Positions 33,032 to 45,500 of a stretch of DNA of 64,000 nucleotides are shown here, in pieces. The notes under the pieces are model-generated. The model made no database searches, was not told where the DNA came from, and worked only from the letters and a program-made list of their open reading frames with translations. The stretch is from Epinephelus fuscoguttatus. Lineage: Eukaryota; Chordata; Actinopteri; Perciformes; Serranidae. The position numbers and the translations under genes were made by a program. Every line of letters begins with the position of its first letter. Position 1 is the stretch's first letter. The DNA lies in NCBI RefSeq assembly GCF_011397635.1, contig NC_064755.1, positions 34,707,559 to 34,771,558 of the forward strand. Reading direction: 5' to 3'.

Positions 33032-34160
33032 GAATCAGTATCAACCATAACCACAAATTACAAGATCAAAAATAAGGTTATCTAAAGACAAATCCACTCC
33101 TGTTTTCTTAAAAACCAGCCCGGACGTCAAATGCTGCTTAGTCAGTCACCCTCGGCATCAGAAACAGATGCACAGTGTGTCTTTAAACATCTGTATGAGA
33201 TGCACCAGAAACAGCCAGTCTTCTCACTGATGGTCTTGTTTTCTTATGTACATCATATAGAGGCATCAGTACTACGTTGAGACTATTTCACAACCAGTTA
33301 AAAACTCCTTGTAGCTGCTTTTAATACCCTGAACTTCCCCTTTAAAAAGAGCCTTTGCTTCTAAAACCCCACATCCCATCATGCTCCAGCTTCCCACTCC
33401 CCGCTGCCATTCATCACTTGCTCTGATTCTTCCCAGACACTCCCGAGAGACACGTCTTTGTGTCTGATACAGTTCTGAGGCAACAAGATTAAAGACAGAG
33501 TGGGGCGGTGAGATAAGACCAGACAGACTGGAGCAAATAGAGTCAAAAGCTTCCGAGCAGGGCCCTATCGCTCCAGCGTGACTAACGCCACGGCTGCACA
33601 TTTACATGAGTCGACTATTCACGGAGGCAGGCAACATTAAGAGCTTTCATTCTTCACAGTGGGTTTTAAACTCAGAGGGGCACGAGGAGGCATTTGTAAT
33701 TTTTTGCGTGATGTATTTTGGAATTCAAACAGAAGTGTGAAAAGAGGAAAGTTGTCCTCATGTGACTTTCCCCTCAGGGTCCGTCATGTGGAGGAGACGT
33801 TATTGGAACGAACAGACACAGTAGCATTGTGGTCAGTTCATCTATCTGACCTCTTTTGCTTCACTGGCCCCTCTAACCTGATTGTCCAGCAGCCTGTGCT
33901 TCCCCTTGTTTTACCAACAAGGTGGTCAGACCTAGACAAGACTGTTAAAGTCAAAGTCCAGTGAATAGAGAGGCAGAAAAGAAATAATAAAAGTCATTTT
34001 TTTCAAAAATGGAACAGAATAATAGTTGGGACAGTGGTGGTATTATACCTGGACAATTATTGGGAATGTGGGATGATACATTGTCCAGTTTTCTCCATCT
34101 GTAATCTGTCTGCATAAATGATGAGTAACAGCTTATTATTTCACTTTACTTCAGTTCTAG

Positions 34161-34900
34161 ACACTCACTGGCCACTTTATTAGGTACACCTGTTCAACTG
34201 CTCATTAACGCAAATAGCTAATCAGCCAATCACGTGGCAGCAGCTCAATGCATTTAGGTACAGTATGTAGACATGGTCAGGACGACCTACTGAATTTCAA
34301 AGTGAGCATCAGAATGGGGAGGAAAAGTGATTTAAGTGACGTAATGTGGCATGGTTGTTGGTGCCAGACGGGCTGATCTACTGGGATTTTCACACACAAC
34401 CATCTCTAGGGTTTACAGAGCATGGTCCCAAAAAGAGAAAGTTCTCTGCGTGAAAATGCCTTGTTGATGCCAGAGGTCAGAGGAGAATGGCCAGACTGGT
34501 TCAAGATGATAGAAAGGCAACAGTAAGCCAAATAACCACTGGTTCCAACCAAGGTCTGCAGAAGATCATCTCTGAAGCAACAACACGTCCAACCTTGAAG
34601 CAGATGGGCTACAGCAGCAGAAGACCACACCAGGTGCCACTCCTGTCAGCTAACAACAGGAAACTGAGGCTACAGTTCACACAGGCTCACCAATACTGGA
34701 CAATAGAAGATTGGAAAAACGTTGCCTGGTCTGATGAGTCTGGATTTCTGCTGCCACATTCAGATGGTAGGGGCAGAATTTGGTGTAAACAACATGAAAG
34801 CATGGATCCATCCTGCCTTGTATCAACGTTTCAGGCTGGTGGTGGTGGTGTAATGGTGTGGGGGAGATTTTCTTGGTACACTTTGGGCCCCTTAGTAAAA
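34161..34900 (+). mobile_element. Tc1/mariner-type transposon, 3'-truncated
   Basis: The 5' inverted end ACACTCACTGGCCACTTTAT then TAGGTACACCTG is that of an abundant fish Tc1-like family. It is followed by the 5' leader and about half the transposase. The matching 3' end is absent: family resemblance stops at about 34897 in CTTTGGGCCCCTTAGTA. A TA (34158-34159) lies a base or so before the left end. Not mobile by itself. Confidence 0.88.
34487..34900 (+). pseudogene. Tc1-like transposase fragment
   Basis: One open stretch covers the second helix-turn-helix region (KATVSQITTGSNQGLQKIIS, TRPTLKQMGYSSRRPHQVPL), the linker QYWTIEDWKNVAW and the start of the catalytic domain with WSDESGF, whose Asp is the first of the DDE triad. 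GGGGVMVWGRFSW follows. The second Asp and the Glu are lost with the 3' half, and the N-terminal helix-turn-helix upstream lies in broken frames. It is therefore inactive. Confidence 0.85.
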
Positions 34901-37157
34901 AAAGATGCAAGTGTTTTTCTTTTTTTTTTCATGTAATTTTTGCCTTGTTTTAACAGCTGACTTTAGAAGATGATATGAAACACAGAGAAAGCTAAAGGGA
35001 TGGAAAATCTTAGCACCTGATGTAGCACCAAACATGGGGCCCAAGGTACGTTTGGTTGTTCAAGGTGGGCACTGGACTCCACATTAGATATTCATGCAAT
35101 TGTAGCATAACTCAAATACATGAACGAACCAAACTCCTCACGTCCTTCGGTGTGTGACTTTTACTGTGAAGAATCTTTAGGAAATGAAATGTGTAATTAC
35201 TGAATTAGCAGAACATTGTTAGCAACTTTTTTTCAATAAAGGCAAGTCTAATATTATGACAGGGAAGAAGGTAAAAGCAGAAACGGCCACAGTGTGATGT
35301 TGATGAAGAGCTGCAGACAACAGGCTCTTACTGCACCTCTGCAAACAGCTCACCTCCAACAGGTAAATTTCTTTTACCTGCCCTGCTGTGGAAAAACACA
35401 CAACAGGCGACTTTAGCCGTGGATCAGCACTCTGCTTTAAAACCTCATCTTGTGCAAATCCCTGCTGCGCTGGGATGATGGCCCAAACCAAACCAAGCCA
35501 AGCCAAGCCAGAAAAGGCGAATATGAGAAAATGACCCTACTTCTTACACGATTTATTACCTCTGTGAACATGTTCCCAATGAGTTTGTGGTCTCAACTGC
35601 TAGTTTCAAGTCTCCTTCAATACAGTGTGATGTTCATGTTCGAAATTATGGTCCCATTTAAAGTAAATTCAGACGATAGAGCAGGGTATGCTTTAAGGCG
35701 TGGCACCTTGTGATACACCAGTTGCCACCTCAGCGGTGTCCTTGGGTTCTCAGTCAGATCAACCCTCTCATCCAAATTTATGGTCACTAGTGGCTCCAAA
35801 AAACCCAAGATGGTGACGGCCAAAATGCCAAACTGGAGGCTTCAAAGAACAGAGGCTCACTCGTATTGTTTTTACAAAACACACAGTGTGAATACTATTA
35901 TCAACTACAGGGATTTAAACTTTCCTCTTTGTCTGCTTGTAGGAGTACTCCCTTTTTATTCCTCTGGTGAGCTGAGGCTGTTTTTCATTCACCAGAGAGG
36001 TTTTTAATGCCAAAAGCTTGAATCAAAGAGACCGGCTGACTGAAATAAATGAACCCATTTATGCAGGTTGGCGTCCACTACCCAACTGTTTCAAACGGAT
36101 GAAGATGGTGAAGTGACTATATTTCATTTTCTTGAAATCTGGGTTTGAACTCCACTCCTGTAGAAATAATTTAGCTTTTCTATTAGTGTTCAGTGCTGTT
36201 CTGGAGCTAATTTACTGTTTTTGGTGCATGAGCCAGGCGAAGCACTGCTACCATCCAAATCTCTCAACTGGAAAAACCATTGAGGAACTTATTCAAGGCA
36301 CTTCCCCGGAGCAGGTGCACGACACATGAGTGTATGATCTGGGCCAACAGCCTGACTGCAGTGAACTTTGTTGCAGCCACAGCGGCGGTCAGAGGACTTG
36401 GCCATGGACTACAGGCTTGTCCTCGGGGTGGATATGGCGAGAAAGTGGCACAACATCAAAAACAAAAAGCAAATCTGTCTCTGTCCTTCACGGCTGCCAG
36501 GGATTAAAAGGTTGTCCTTTCAACACTCGGCCTCGCGAGGACTAACACAGAGGAGCGGCGACTGTTCCCATTCCTCAACGCCAAGGCTGCTGGGACGAGT
36601 CTATACCACCCCTGCTTTTTGACCTGGTATCCCCTGAAAGAATGAGTTTCCTCCTGAGTGCACCACAATGCTCTGGGAAGCAAGGGCCAGGGCGCTCGCC
36701 TGCTGTGATGTTAATTTAATGACAAGCTGCTGTTCAGATGGCAGGTCCAAACAGCTGAATAAAGGGATTGTTGTGTTTATGCTCCATTTTGTCAGGAAGG
36801 GGCCCCTCTGCCTGTCTTACTGCTCTCTTCTGGGCACCAAACAGTGGAGCCTCTGTGAGTACAGTGGAGCACAACGCCGCTTCCTAAAGACAAAAAACAA
36901 AAGTTTCCCTCCTCATCTCCACGTGGTGTTCCACTTAAGCTCCTCCCAGGGCCTGAGTAGGTTTTGGAGGCTGGGACTCTGCTGAATAAGGCCCATTAAG
37001 TTTCCTGCAAAATAAGACTTAAGGCTAATTAGTGCATTCCACTTTTTATTTACCACCATTCCTTTTGATACTAATAAAATTTGTATGCACACAGTTAATT
37101 GCTGGGAAAAGGGGGTCCAATGACGCAAGCAACACAAGACAATTCTTTCAAATCGGT

Positions 37158-37950
37158 CTCACTCCGAAGTCATCGAAACTTGGCGCTTGGTCAAAACCAT
37201 AGACTGTAAAAATTGGCCAGTGACATCCAGCCTTAGACACAGATGAAAAAAGCCATCCTTTCCCATCGTCATGATACAGGGCTGGATTCTGTTATTGCTA
37301 AACGGTGCCTGGCGGCTTCAGGGGGAATTGTGGTGAGACAACAACTAAAGTTAAGATGGAATAAGTCCAAGTAGGGCAAACGGGTCCAAAAGTCACCAGC
37401 TTTCACCCAGGAGGCTGGTGTTCACCTCCCATGTGTTTGTAAAACCTGCTCTTTTCTAAACCTAACCACGTGCTTTTGTTGCCTAAACCCAACCATGTGG
37501 GTGTGCACGCAAAACGTAACCATGTGTGTTTGTTGTTGAAGGGAAAAAAACATCAATTTGCAGTGTTGTAATGATGAAGTGCATTTATTTTATTAGACTG
37601 TATGAAAACTGTACAAGAACTAAAGTTAAGGTGACAAAAGTCCGAGGTGGGTGCACAGGAGGGGTGGTCGATGAGTCCAAAAAACATCAACCTTCACCCA
37701 GGAGAATGGTGCTTGGGTCCTGTGAGATTATAAAGCAAAATGCTGTTAAACCTAACGTCGATTTGCGGTGTTGTACCGACATAGTGCGTTTATTTAAAAA
37801 AGACTGCATGCAAACTGTAAATTTCCTGTGAAAACGGAAGTGTATTTTGAAAGAAGACAATGGATGTAACAGGCAGAACTTGACACGGCGTCCCTGAACA
37901 TCAACCAACACACCCAGGGTACCTTGCACATCATATCTCGACATGGAAAG
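37158..37950. mobile_element. CTCACTCC-family element, copy F (long, right end lost)
   Basis: The left end CTCACTCCGAAGTCATCGAA is perfect for the family. Inside, the TTTCACCCAGGAG / ...TTTCCTGTGAAAAC part occurs with an internal partial duplication (CTTCACCCAGGAG at 37404 and 37694). The right end stops at GACATGGAAAGT, just before the family's terminal block, where the next repeat (37951) begins. Confidence 0.6.
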
Positions 37951-38695
37951 TAAAATTTAGTGGGATTTAGTGCCATCTAGTGGTGAGGATTGCAGATTGC
38001 AACCAGCTGAAACTTTCGGCTAGAATTCCTTCAGTGGTCATTGTACAGGAGGTTCTTACCATGAGCCAAATTTTCTGCAGAGGTCTCTTCCTCTCCAAAA
38101 AAAAATGGACCTGGTGATTCAAACTGGTAAAAACACTGAATAAAGCAGCTTCATGTTACAAATCAGTGTTTCTCCGAGGCTATTTGGCCACCAGCCCAGC
38201 ACCTGCTAATGTGTGCTCACCTTTATAACATAAGATCCAGATGTTCAGGAGGTTTTTACCAGGAGCCAAATTTTCCACAGAGGTCTCTTCCTCTCCAAAA
38301 CCAATGGACCAGGTTATTCAGACCCTAAAAACACTGAAAAAAAAAGCTGATTCATGTTGAAGAAATCTGTGTTTTTCCAACACTCTCATTGTAGTGGAGC
38401 TGCTAACTATGGTGGCCAGAGCGAAAATGCAAAAAAGCAAAGGATCCTATCTAGAGCCAGTGTTTGGTTTATCCATTCTGGGCTACTGTAGAAACATGGC
38501 GGTGCAACATGGTGACCTCCTTGGACAAGGACTGTCTCCCTATGCTGACATAAAAGGCTCATTCTAAGGAAACAAAAACACAATGATTCTTATTTACAGG
38601 TGATTATACACTAAAGAAAACTCACTTATATAATGTTATATTCCATTTCTACTCACATAACCCCCTTATAGCCTACACACTGGACATTTTAAGAA
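37951..38695 (+). repeat. TTAGTGCCATCTAGTGG dispersed repeat, with internal duplication
   Basis: Starts TTTAGTGCCATCTAGTGGTG. Its later blocks TTCTGGGCTACTGTAGAAAC, GGCTCATTCTAAGGAAACAA, GATTATACACTAAAGAAAAC and CACACTGGACATTTTAAG are shared with 48308-48635 and 13175-13330. About 54 bases around AGGTCTCTTCCTCTCCAAAA are present twice, near 38048 and 38249. Common in percomorph genomes to my knowledge; class not assigned. Confidence 0.6.
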
Positions 38696-39801
38696 ACATC
38701 TAGATTAGTCAAACTAAAGTAGAAGAGAAAATTAAGACAAAAAGTAAAATACGGCACAAACATCACCACCATTCATCCCAGTTTAAAGAAAGACTCCTTG
38801 ATTAAACTTTGAGCTGCTGTACTTACCACAGTTGTGAGCTCACTCCGTCTTCCTATTCATGAGGGATTGTTAGTGACACTACTGCTCGTACCAAGATGGT
38901 GACACCAGCTTTGCGCTGTCATGACGCTGCTAAAGTTATACAGCACAGGCCTCAGAAATGTCAGGAAAATGCTAACGAGTGTGCTTGTGTTTAACCCTGG
39001 CAGATGGTGCTGACTGACCCTCCACCCTGGTGAAGGTGTAGCATGCAGCACATTAACGTACATGTATTGGATATGAACACCAAGGGAGGAAGGAAAAGGT
39101 CAAGTTCAGCCAAGTGTGTGTGTGTGAGTTTGGGGGGGGGGTTGCTGTCACATTAAATTACCCAGCGTGCTTTGTGCCTCTGACGTCCCCAATGACTTTC
39201 ATCTTGTGATATATTTAGTCACGCTTAGGTCTCAATAAATGGCTTTCTCAGGAGGGGACACGCACGTACTCAGAGCACTCTGGCAACTCTGCACAAACGT
39301 CTGCTAGGAGGAGAGGAGGAGAAGAAGAGGACAGGAACAAACCTGTTGATGATGAAAAAACATTTACATTTTAAGCACATTACTGATATTCCAATTACAT
39401 GACAAACAAAAGATTATAATAGTGGGTTTGCATGTTTTAGCCCATTAACTATTATTTTACATCCTGCAGATCATCTTAAACATATCTGTAGTAAATATTC
39501 TAAACATGAGCTCCACATTTCACCTGCCGGTTTCTATGTTTCAGCAGAGAATGACGAACCTGCAGAAACTAGCTTTAAATCGTTAATTTTTCACATTTTG
39601 TTTGTCATTCCGTAGTTGTTTTGCACGTAGGCAAGTTGCCCATGGAGGTGCATTCAGCGACAAGCTATATTACCAGCATTGTGACAGCTGGTACTGTTTT
39701 CACCTTATGAGTCTGTCTGTGTGTCATCGTGGCGAAATGTGGTCCTGGAGACACCAAATGTAGTGGAAACTACCACAGAAACCACTTTGCCAGGTATTTA
39801 T

Positions 39802-39826
39802 GTCTGTCTGTCTGTCTGTCTGTCTA
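39802..39826. repeat. (TGTC)n microsatellite
   Basis: Six TGTC units in intergenic DNA. Confidence 0.9.
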
Positions 39827-40002
39827 CAGACGTTGTCAACATGATAGCATCTCAACTGTGCAAAATGCAATCACGAAACTTTACAGGTGTGTAGCCAAGA
39901 TCATAAAGATGACAAATTTGGAGATGGGTGTGGTCAGGGCAAGGACGCTGGAAGTAGGAAATGGGTTATTGGAACTTTAACTTTACGTATGTGGCTCACA
40001 TA

Positions 40003-40166
40003 ATATTTTTTTGGCATTTTTCATGGTTTATTGACTGCGAGAGACAGATATAAAAGGGAAGAGAGAGGAGAGGACCTTCAGCAAAGGGCCCTGGGCCAGA
40101 CTCAAACCTGGGATCCTGCAGCAGGGACTCAGCCTTAATGTTACATGGTGAACTACCAGGGCACTA
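40003..40166 (-). mobile_element. tRNA-derived SINE, reverse orientation
   Basis: On the - strand it reads GTGCCCTGGTAGTTCACC (A-box region), then the B box GGTTTGAGTCT (40098-40108 inverted), CCAGGGCCCTTTGCTGAAGG, a CT-rich body and GCAGTCAATAAACC. This is the same plan as the SINEs at 8686 and 25727, with a diverged tRNA head. Confidence 0.65.
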
Positions 40167-41489
40167 AATAGCTCAGGAAAATTCACAGGTGTGTAGTTGA
40201 AAGTTAAAGTCAAGTTAAGAGAAGAAATTAAGTCAAAGTGAAGGCCGAGTTCAAAAATGGGTGTGATCTGAGCTATGGACTGGAAGTAAGGGGGTAGGAG
40301 GTAAGGAAGGGGCAACTGATCCCCCTAATTTACACCCCTGGTACATGTTTTCTTTACGTCTCAGATTGCTGTATTGCAGCTGCAGTGATTCCATCGCAAG
40401 CAGTTCTCTAGTTTCAGAGCTGCTACCAAATGGCAACCTGTTTAAAGTCCTGACACATTAAAGTTCACATCATCCTTGTCACAGTGAAACTGTTTGCTTA
40501 TTGTTTGTCTTCTGGCTCTGTTTTCCAGCACCCATGCAATGCCTTAACGTATAGACTTTCAAATCATGGATTTTTAGGCATATTTTTCATTTTCCCTTCA
40601 AGAAATTCCCCATGTCCATCCCAGGACTCAAACTGTGATTCATACTGCATTCCTGCATTTTTTAGGGTTCAGTTCATCTAGAATTTTCTCTGATGAAATC
40701 TGACCACACAATCAGTTCTGGCTTTATGTGCTCAGGTTTTGTCTCTAATATTTCTGCAGCCACAATAACATAAGGAAATTCCATTTGAGGTGTTGAAAGC
40801 ATTGAAAAATTACATTAGAAGAACTCAACAGCAACAACGTCTTCTCAGAAACTATCGGAGAAGAAGCGCCTTTGGGCACCAACGATTAGATTCACCGTGT
40901 TGGGTGGAGGCGGACATCTCAGAGACAGATAATCTGGGAAATCTGAAAACAAATAAAAGCAAACCTATTAGATATGAGGGTAAAATAATTAAATGCTTGT
41001 GTCTGTAGAGTGTTTATGTATATGGGATGAGCCTTTATCTTTTAAGGCAACAGAAAACGGAATGTAAAATTGTCATTTATAAAAATCTGAGATCATGGTC
41101 AACACAAGTGATTTTTTTTTTCATTGTATTAATTATCTGCTGTTTTAAGAAAGTGACAAACATTTAGCACTAACCCTGATACAGTGGCACGCAAGGTGAT
41201 GACAGGTGTAAAGGCCAACAGAAGCTCAAACTCTTTGTAGTGATGCTGTTGTCTGTTAACAGTTGTCATACAAACACATCTGATTCTGATCTACGTGTGA
41301 GTAATTTGGCAGAGAAACGGTGAAACAGCTTCGTTAATAAATCTGATCATGAGTCAGTGGTTAGTGTTTTGATGTGATTTAAGCCACATGTCCAAATTGG
41401 TAATGTTTCTAACACATTAAATCATGTGAGACAAAAACAAAATTGACCGTAATTTAGAAATGTCACATCAAAATTATGTCTGAGTCAGT

Positions 41490-41970
41490 TCAAGTTAGTG
41501 ACAGGCCATTCTCAGAACCCATCGGCTGTATTCGGCGTCTGACTTCCGGCAGACGGTGATACAGCCTCTGGGGGCAGACCCCCGATTTTTTGGCATTCCG
41601 GTTTGACTTGGGCTGAGGAGGCGAATTTCCGTTTCCGACTTCCGTATATATATCAGTAAATATGCTGAACCATTGCGATAGATTCAGAGTTTGCAGTGAC
41701 GCCAATTATGTTCCGCCTCGTTAGTTCACCGCGTGGACGTTTAACCTGGCAACAACTGCAGCCGGCTCAAATGTGATTGGTCAATATCACGCGGACTACA
41801 AACAGCCTACAACCAGAAACCAGGACTCTTCCGCTCTTCTTCCAGAGGCAAGATCTCTGGGGTTTGCCTACAGACTCTACATTCACTGAATGTGGAGTCT
41901 GTATATAGAGACTGGTGACGGGCAGAAATGAACGATTAAATGTTTTTGAACGGCTCTTTGTAGTGTCTAG
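41490..41970. repeat. dispersed repeat with internal hairpin
   Basis: Contains CTTCCGGCAGACGGTGATAC, CTGGGGGCAGACCCCCGATT and CGCCAATTATGTTCCGCCTC, which I recognise as blocks of a fish repeat. A hairpin of 13-base arms with one mismatch lies at 41872-41900 (AGACTCTACATTC..GAATGTGGAGTCT). There is no coding frame of note, and the borders are approximate. Confidence 0.45.
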
Positions 41971-42839
41971 CATTTACCGGGTCAACCTGTCAAACGTCCT
42001 AGTCCTCATGAATCCCCGACTTTTCCCACTTGCTGTTATTAATGTCGCGCAATGATGACGCTGAATGAACAGGCAAGGACCAATTAAATCAGCCAGCCAA
42101 AGCTAATGCCTTCGAGTGCTCTTCAGAAGGTTGTTCTTCTTCTTTACTGACTGATTAATTGGCACTGGTTATTTATATTATTGTGGCGTATTTAATATGA
42201 ATACAGTCCATCTGATGCTGTTTTGTTTCTGTTTTTCACCGTTTCATCACTACTGCAAATGCAACTGTAGCCAGTATCTCACTATCACTATCCTCATTCA
42301 TATTTTAATATGCTACAAATTATATTCAGCCACAAAATAAGCCTTAAAAGCTGCAAATGGGAATGAAAGAACAGAGGGTTGTTGCATAGAGATGATACAC
42401 CGTCTCATCTAGTTGCATTGGTGTGAACCAGCAGGTTTTCATAAAGTTGCAGAACAGTGCATTGCAAGTAGTTGCCTGTTTCAACTCGTCTCATCCCGAA
42501 TCTTTGGTCTGAACTGTGCTTCAAGTAAACATTTTGAGGAAACCTTAAGGAGAAGCCTTGAGAATGTTTTGTGCAACCAATTTTTTTCCAGGAAACCATA
42601 ACTTGGATTTTAAGGAAAACTTTAACTTAAGGTGCTTTGTGCAACCAGCCCCTGGGCTTTTCAGAAAGCATTCAGGACTGGAGATCCAGAGGCCACTCCC
42701 CTCGCTCTGCCTCTGATGGTGGCGCCAGAGGGAAAGTCAGACTCACTAAAGATACAAGGGTTCATTCTGGGAACTATGACTTTCTTTAAAATGTCATGGC
42801 ATGGAGATTTTCAGTTTGGAACAAAGTAGTTGACTGACA

Positions 42840-43306
42840 GTAGCTATGTTTCCATCCAAAAGTTATTCGAATCATTGGGAAATGCGCATTAAAAGAAATA
42901 CAAATCCTGTGTGTTTCCATTAAATGTACAGACTTTGGTGAAAACTACAAACTCGGGGAAGTTTTCCGCAGAACCGGAAACAAAACAAGTCTCGCATTCT
43001 TCTTCTTCTACGTTTTCTGGCGGTTGGCAACCAACTTGTAAATGCATTACCGCCTTCCCGACCCAGAGCGTGGATATCACCATGGAGAGAGGTGCGATAC
43101 GTCAAGTCTTAATTCAAACATAACTGTTTCATCCCATTTTGCGAATCAACATTTTTTTTCGAATCAACCAAAACTCGGCTAAAGCGAACGTATTTTAGTT
43201 TGTGCGAATCAGGGGATTTTAATTCGAATTTTGGCATTTCCATCATAATTTTCCGATGTGATACTTCTAGATGCACATCTAAACAGGCTGATGGAAACAT
43301 GGCTAC
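42840..43306. mobile_element. 467-bp TIR element (ATGTTTCCATC family), copy 2
   Basis: Begins GTAGCTATGTTTCCATC and ends GATGGAAACATGGCTAC. It is flanked by TGACA on both sides (42835-42839 and 43307-43311), a probable 5-base target duplication. It is collinear with the copy at 19538-20007 in the same orientation, differing by scattered substitutions and small length changes in the TTC run. Confidence 0.88.
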
Positions 43307-45059
43307 TGACATTTTAGTCTCTCCAGCTGTGTCACTAAAACAGCTACAGCCTCTGGAAAATATGAGAGCAGATTCATAGTATTCTCCATTTTCCCAACAC
43401 TGCAGCATGACGTGGTCTGTACACAAGATATCCATCCAGATCATGGCCGACTAGGATAAGAGAAACTCTAGTGTTTGACACCTCTGCAGTGAGATGGCCT
43501 TTAAAAGGTTAAAACAGTTGGTGGAGAGTTTTTTTCCCCCTCGTCTGTTTAAGTTGCTGGAGCCGAGCACGTATACTCGACTGTTGAGCACAGGAGCTTG
43601 CAGTGGTTATGTAAGAGTGCCAGACTTCACTAATCCCTTTATAGGAGGAGAGGAGCCTGCAGGGTTTCTCATCATCAAGACAAATCAGCCTGTAAAGCAG
43701 AGACATCTCAGCTAGGCTCGTAGAGACACAAACTGCCTCTGGATGCTAGAAATCACCCATGAAGCTGTGAAGACAGATGACTTGTGAGAAAAATGATGAG
43801 TGCTTTGTGTTATTTATAGCCGCTCCGATTCATGCTTCTTATTCTTCTAATCCGCCGCTCTTCAAAACCAGTCCAAAAATACATCATCGTTTTGGATTAT
43901 CTGCCCTTACTAAGCAGCACTATTGATGTCTTGTGCACACAGAGTAAAAAACCTGCCATCATCCAAATGCTGTAAACGTCTTGTCATGGCTGCCAAGACT
44001 GCACCGACAAGCACAGGACAAGTGTTCAGCTGTTTTTTGTCTCCTCTGTAAAACGGAAAGTGCCTGATGAATTTTTAAATACAGAAAAAAACTGTATGAA
44101 AACGCTGCCAAACCTCGTGCAAGACTAAAGAAGAGAAATCTACATGGTCTCTCTCGGAGAGTTAATTGCTCTGCATTGTGGGTGCCAAGGCTTCCAAGCT
44201 TGAGGGACAATACCAGCTCTGTAGTTGTGACAATAGCTCTGCTCTCTGAGTCAGAAGTTGCGGAAGCGCCGACATTAGCGAGCTGAAAGCTGTTGAAAGT
44301 TCAGGAGTGTGCACTCCAAGGAAGAAATCACGCAGAAGAGCTTTGGGTGTGGGGGTGGATGGGGGGAGAACTCCCCCTTGGCCGGTGCTGCCTTTGAGGA
44401 ACTCATTGTTAGTGCTGCCAGTGGGAGGCATGGAGGGCTCTGCTGGCATGTGTCGGCCTCACTCCTCATCAGGGCCTCAGCTCCGCCACGGCCAAGTGGG
44501 TAAAGGGTGTGTGTCTTTGAGGGTTTTTGTAAAGAGGCTGAAAGCTGCAGGTACTGTAAAGGAGGTGAAGATTGGGTTTGGGGACATGTTCACTTTGCTC
44601 GCTGTACAGTATGCAGGGCCACCCACAGAGGCCTGACTGGAGCCGGGCCAGTTTCCCAGTGGAGTTCACTTCTTGCATCACAGAGCAGATTGTCCCTCAT
44701 CAGATCTGAATCTCACACAAAGCTGCCAAGAGACGTCCGCCCCGTCTCTCTCAACAGTCAAGGCTCATCATCTCGCACATCAATAGGAAAACCTGTGAAA
44801 AAAATGATTTCTGAAAATATTTGGTTTTAATAAAGGAGTAAAGAGGGGTTCACATTCTGGACATTTTGATCACATGAAAGTGTTAATAGTTTGACTTTCG
44901 TTTTTCAGAGCCTTTTCAGACCTCCCGAAGGTGAGAAATTTTGCATTTTAAAAGGGGAACACCACCTAATTTAAGAATACTGATCTGTTATTACATGGTC
45001 TCAAAAAGTTCATTCAATATTTGTGAACAGTAACTACTCTCTCTCAAAGCCAGAAACCA

Positions 45060-45500
45060 AAGAAGGCCCTGACACACCAAGCTGACGGTTGGCTGTTGGT
45101 CAATGTCGGGCCATCACTGAGCGTCTGTTTCCCTAGCTCTTTCAGTGTGTCCTGCGCTGTTGGTCGTCATCAGCCCTTCTCAGCTTTTTTTTTTGGGTTG
45201 ATTCAATCTCTGTGATGGTGGAGACCATCGGTGAATGAAATCACTGTGATTGGTGGTACAGCTCAGTGCATGAAGAGAGAAATGGAAGTGAGGAAAGTAA
45301 ACAAACAGCTAAAGTCAAGAGGGAGTGAGATCGAAACAAACATGCGAGCTATTTGGCCGTTGGCTGTATGTCAGAGTGCAACTTTTTGGTCAAGACACAG
45401 GCATTCTAAGGTGAGGCAACAGTTGGCTTTTGTTGCTACTAGTTCTTTAAGTTGGTTTGGTATGTCTGGGGCTGAATATTGGTTATCGGCCAGTTAAGTT
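45060..45500. repeat. possible DNA-transposon remnant
   Basis: GGCCCTGACACACCAAGCTG, ACGGTTGGCTGTTGGTCAAT and a distant GGCCGTTGGCTGT recall the TIR of a fish repeat family, but the inverted end is not convincingly found. It is listed so that the stretch is not left blank. Confidence 0.3.

Noticed and set aside
44162..44830. Several overlapping frames in GC-richer DNA, both strands
   Set aside because: All frames are equally open, which reflects base composition. No domain, no conserved exon borders. It could be a conserved non-coding block, but that cannot be judged from one sequence.
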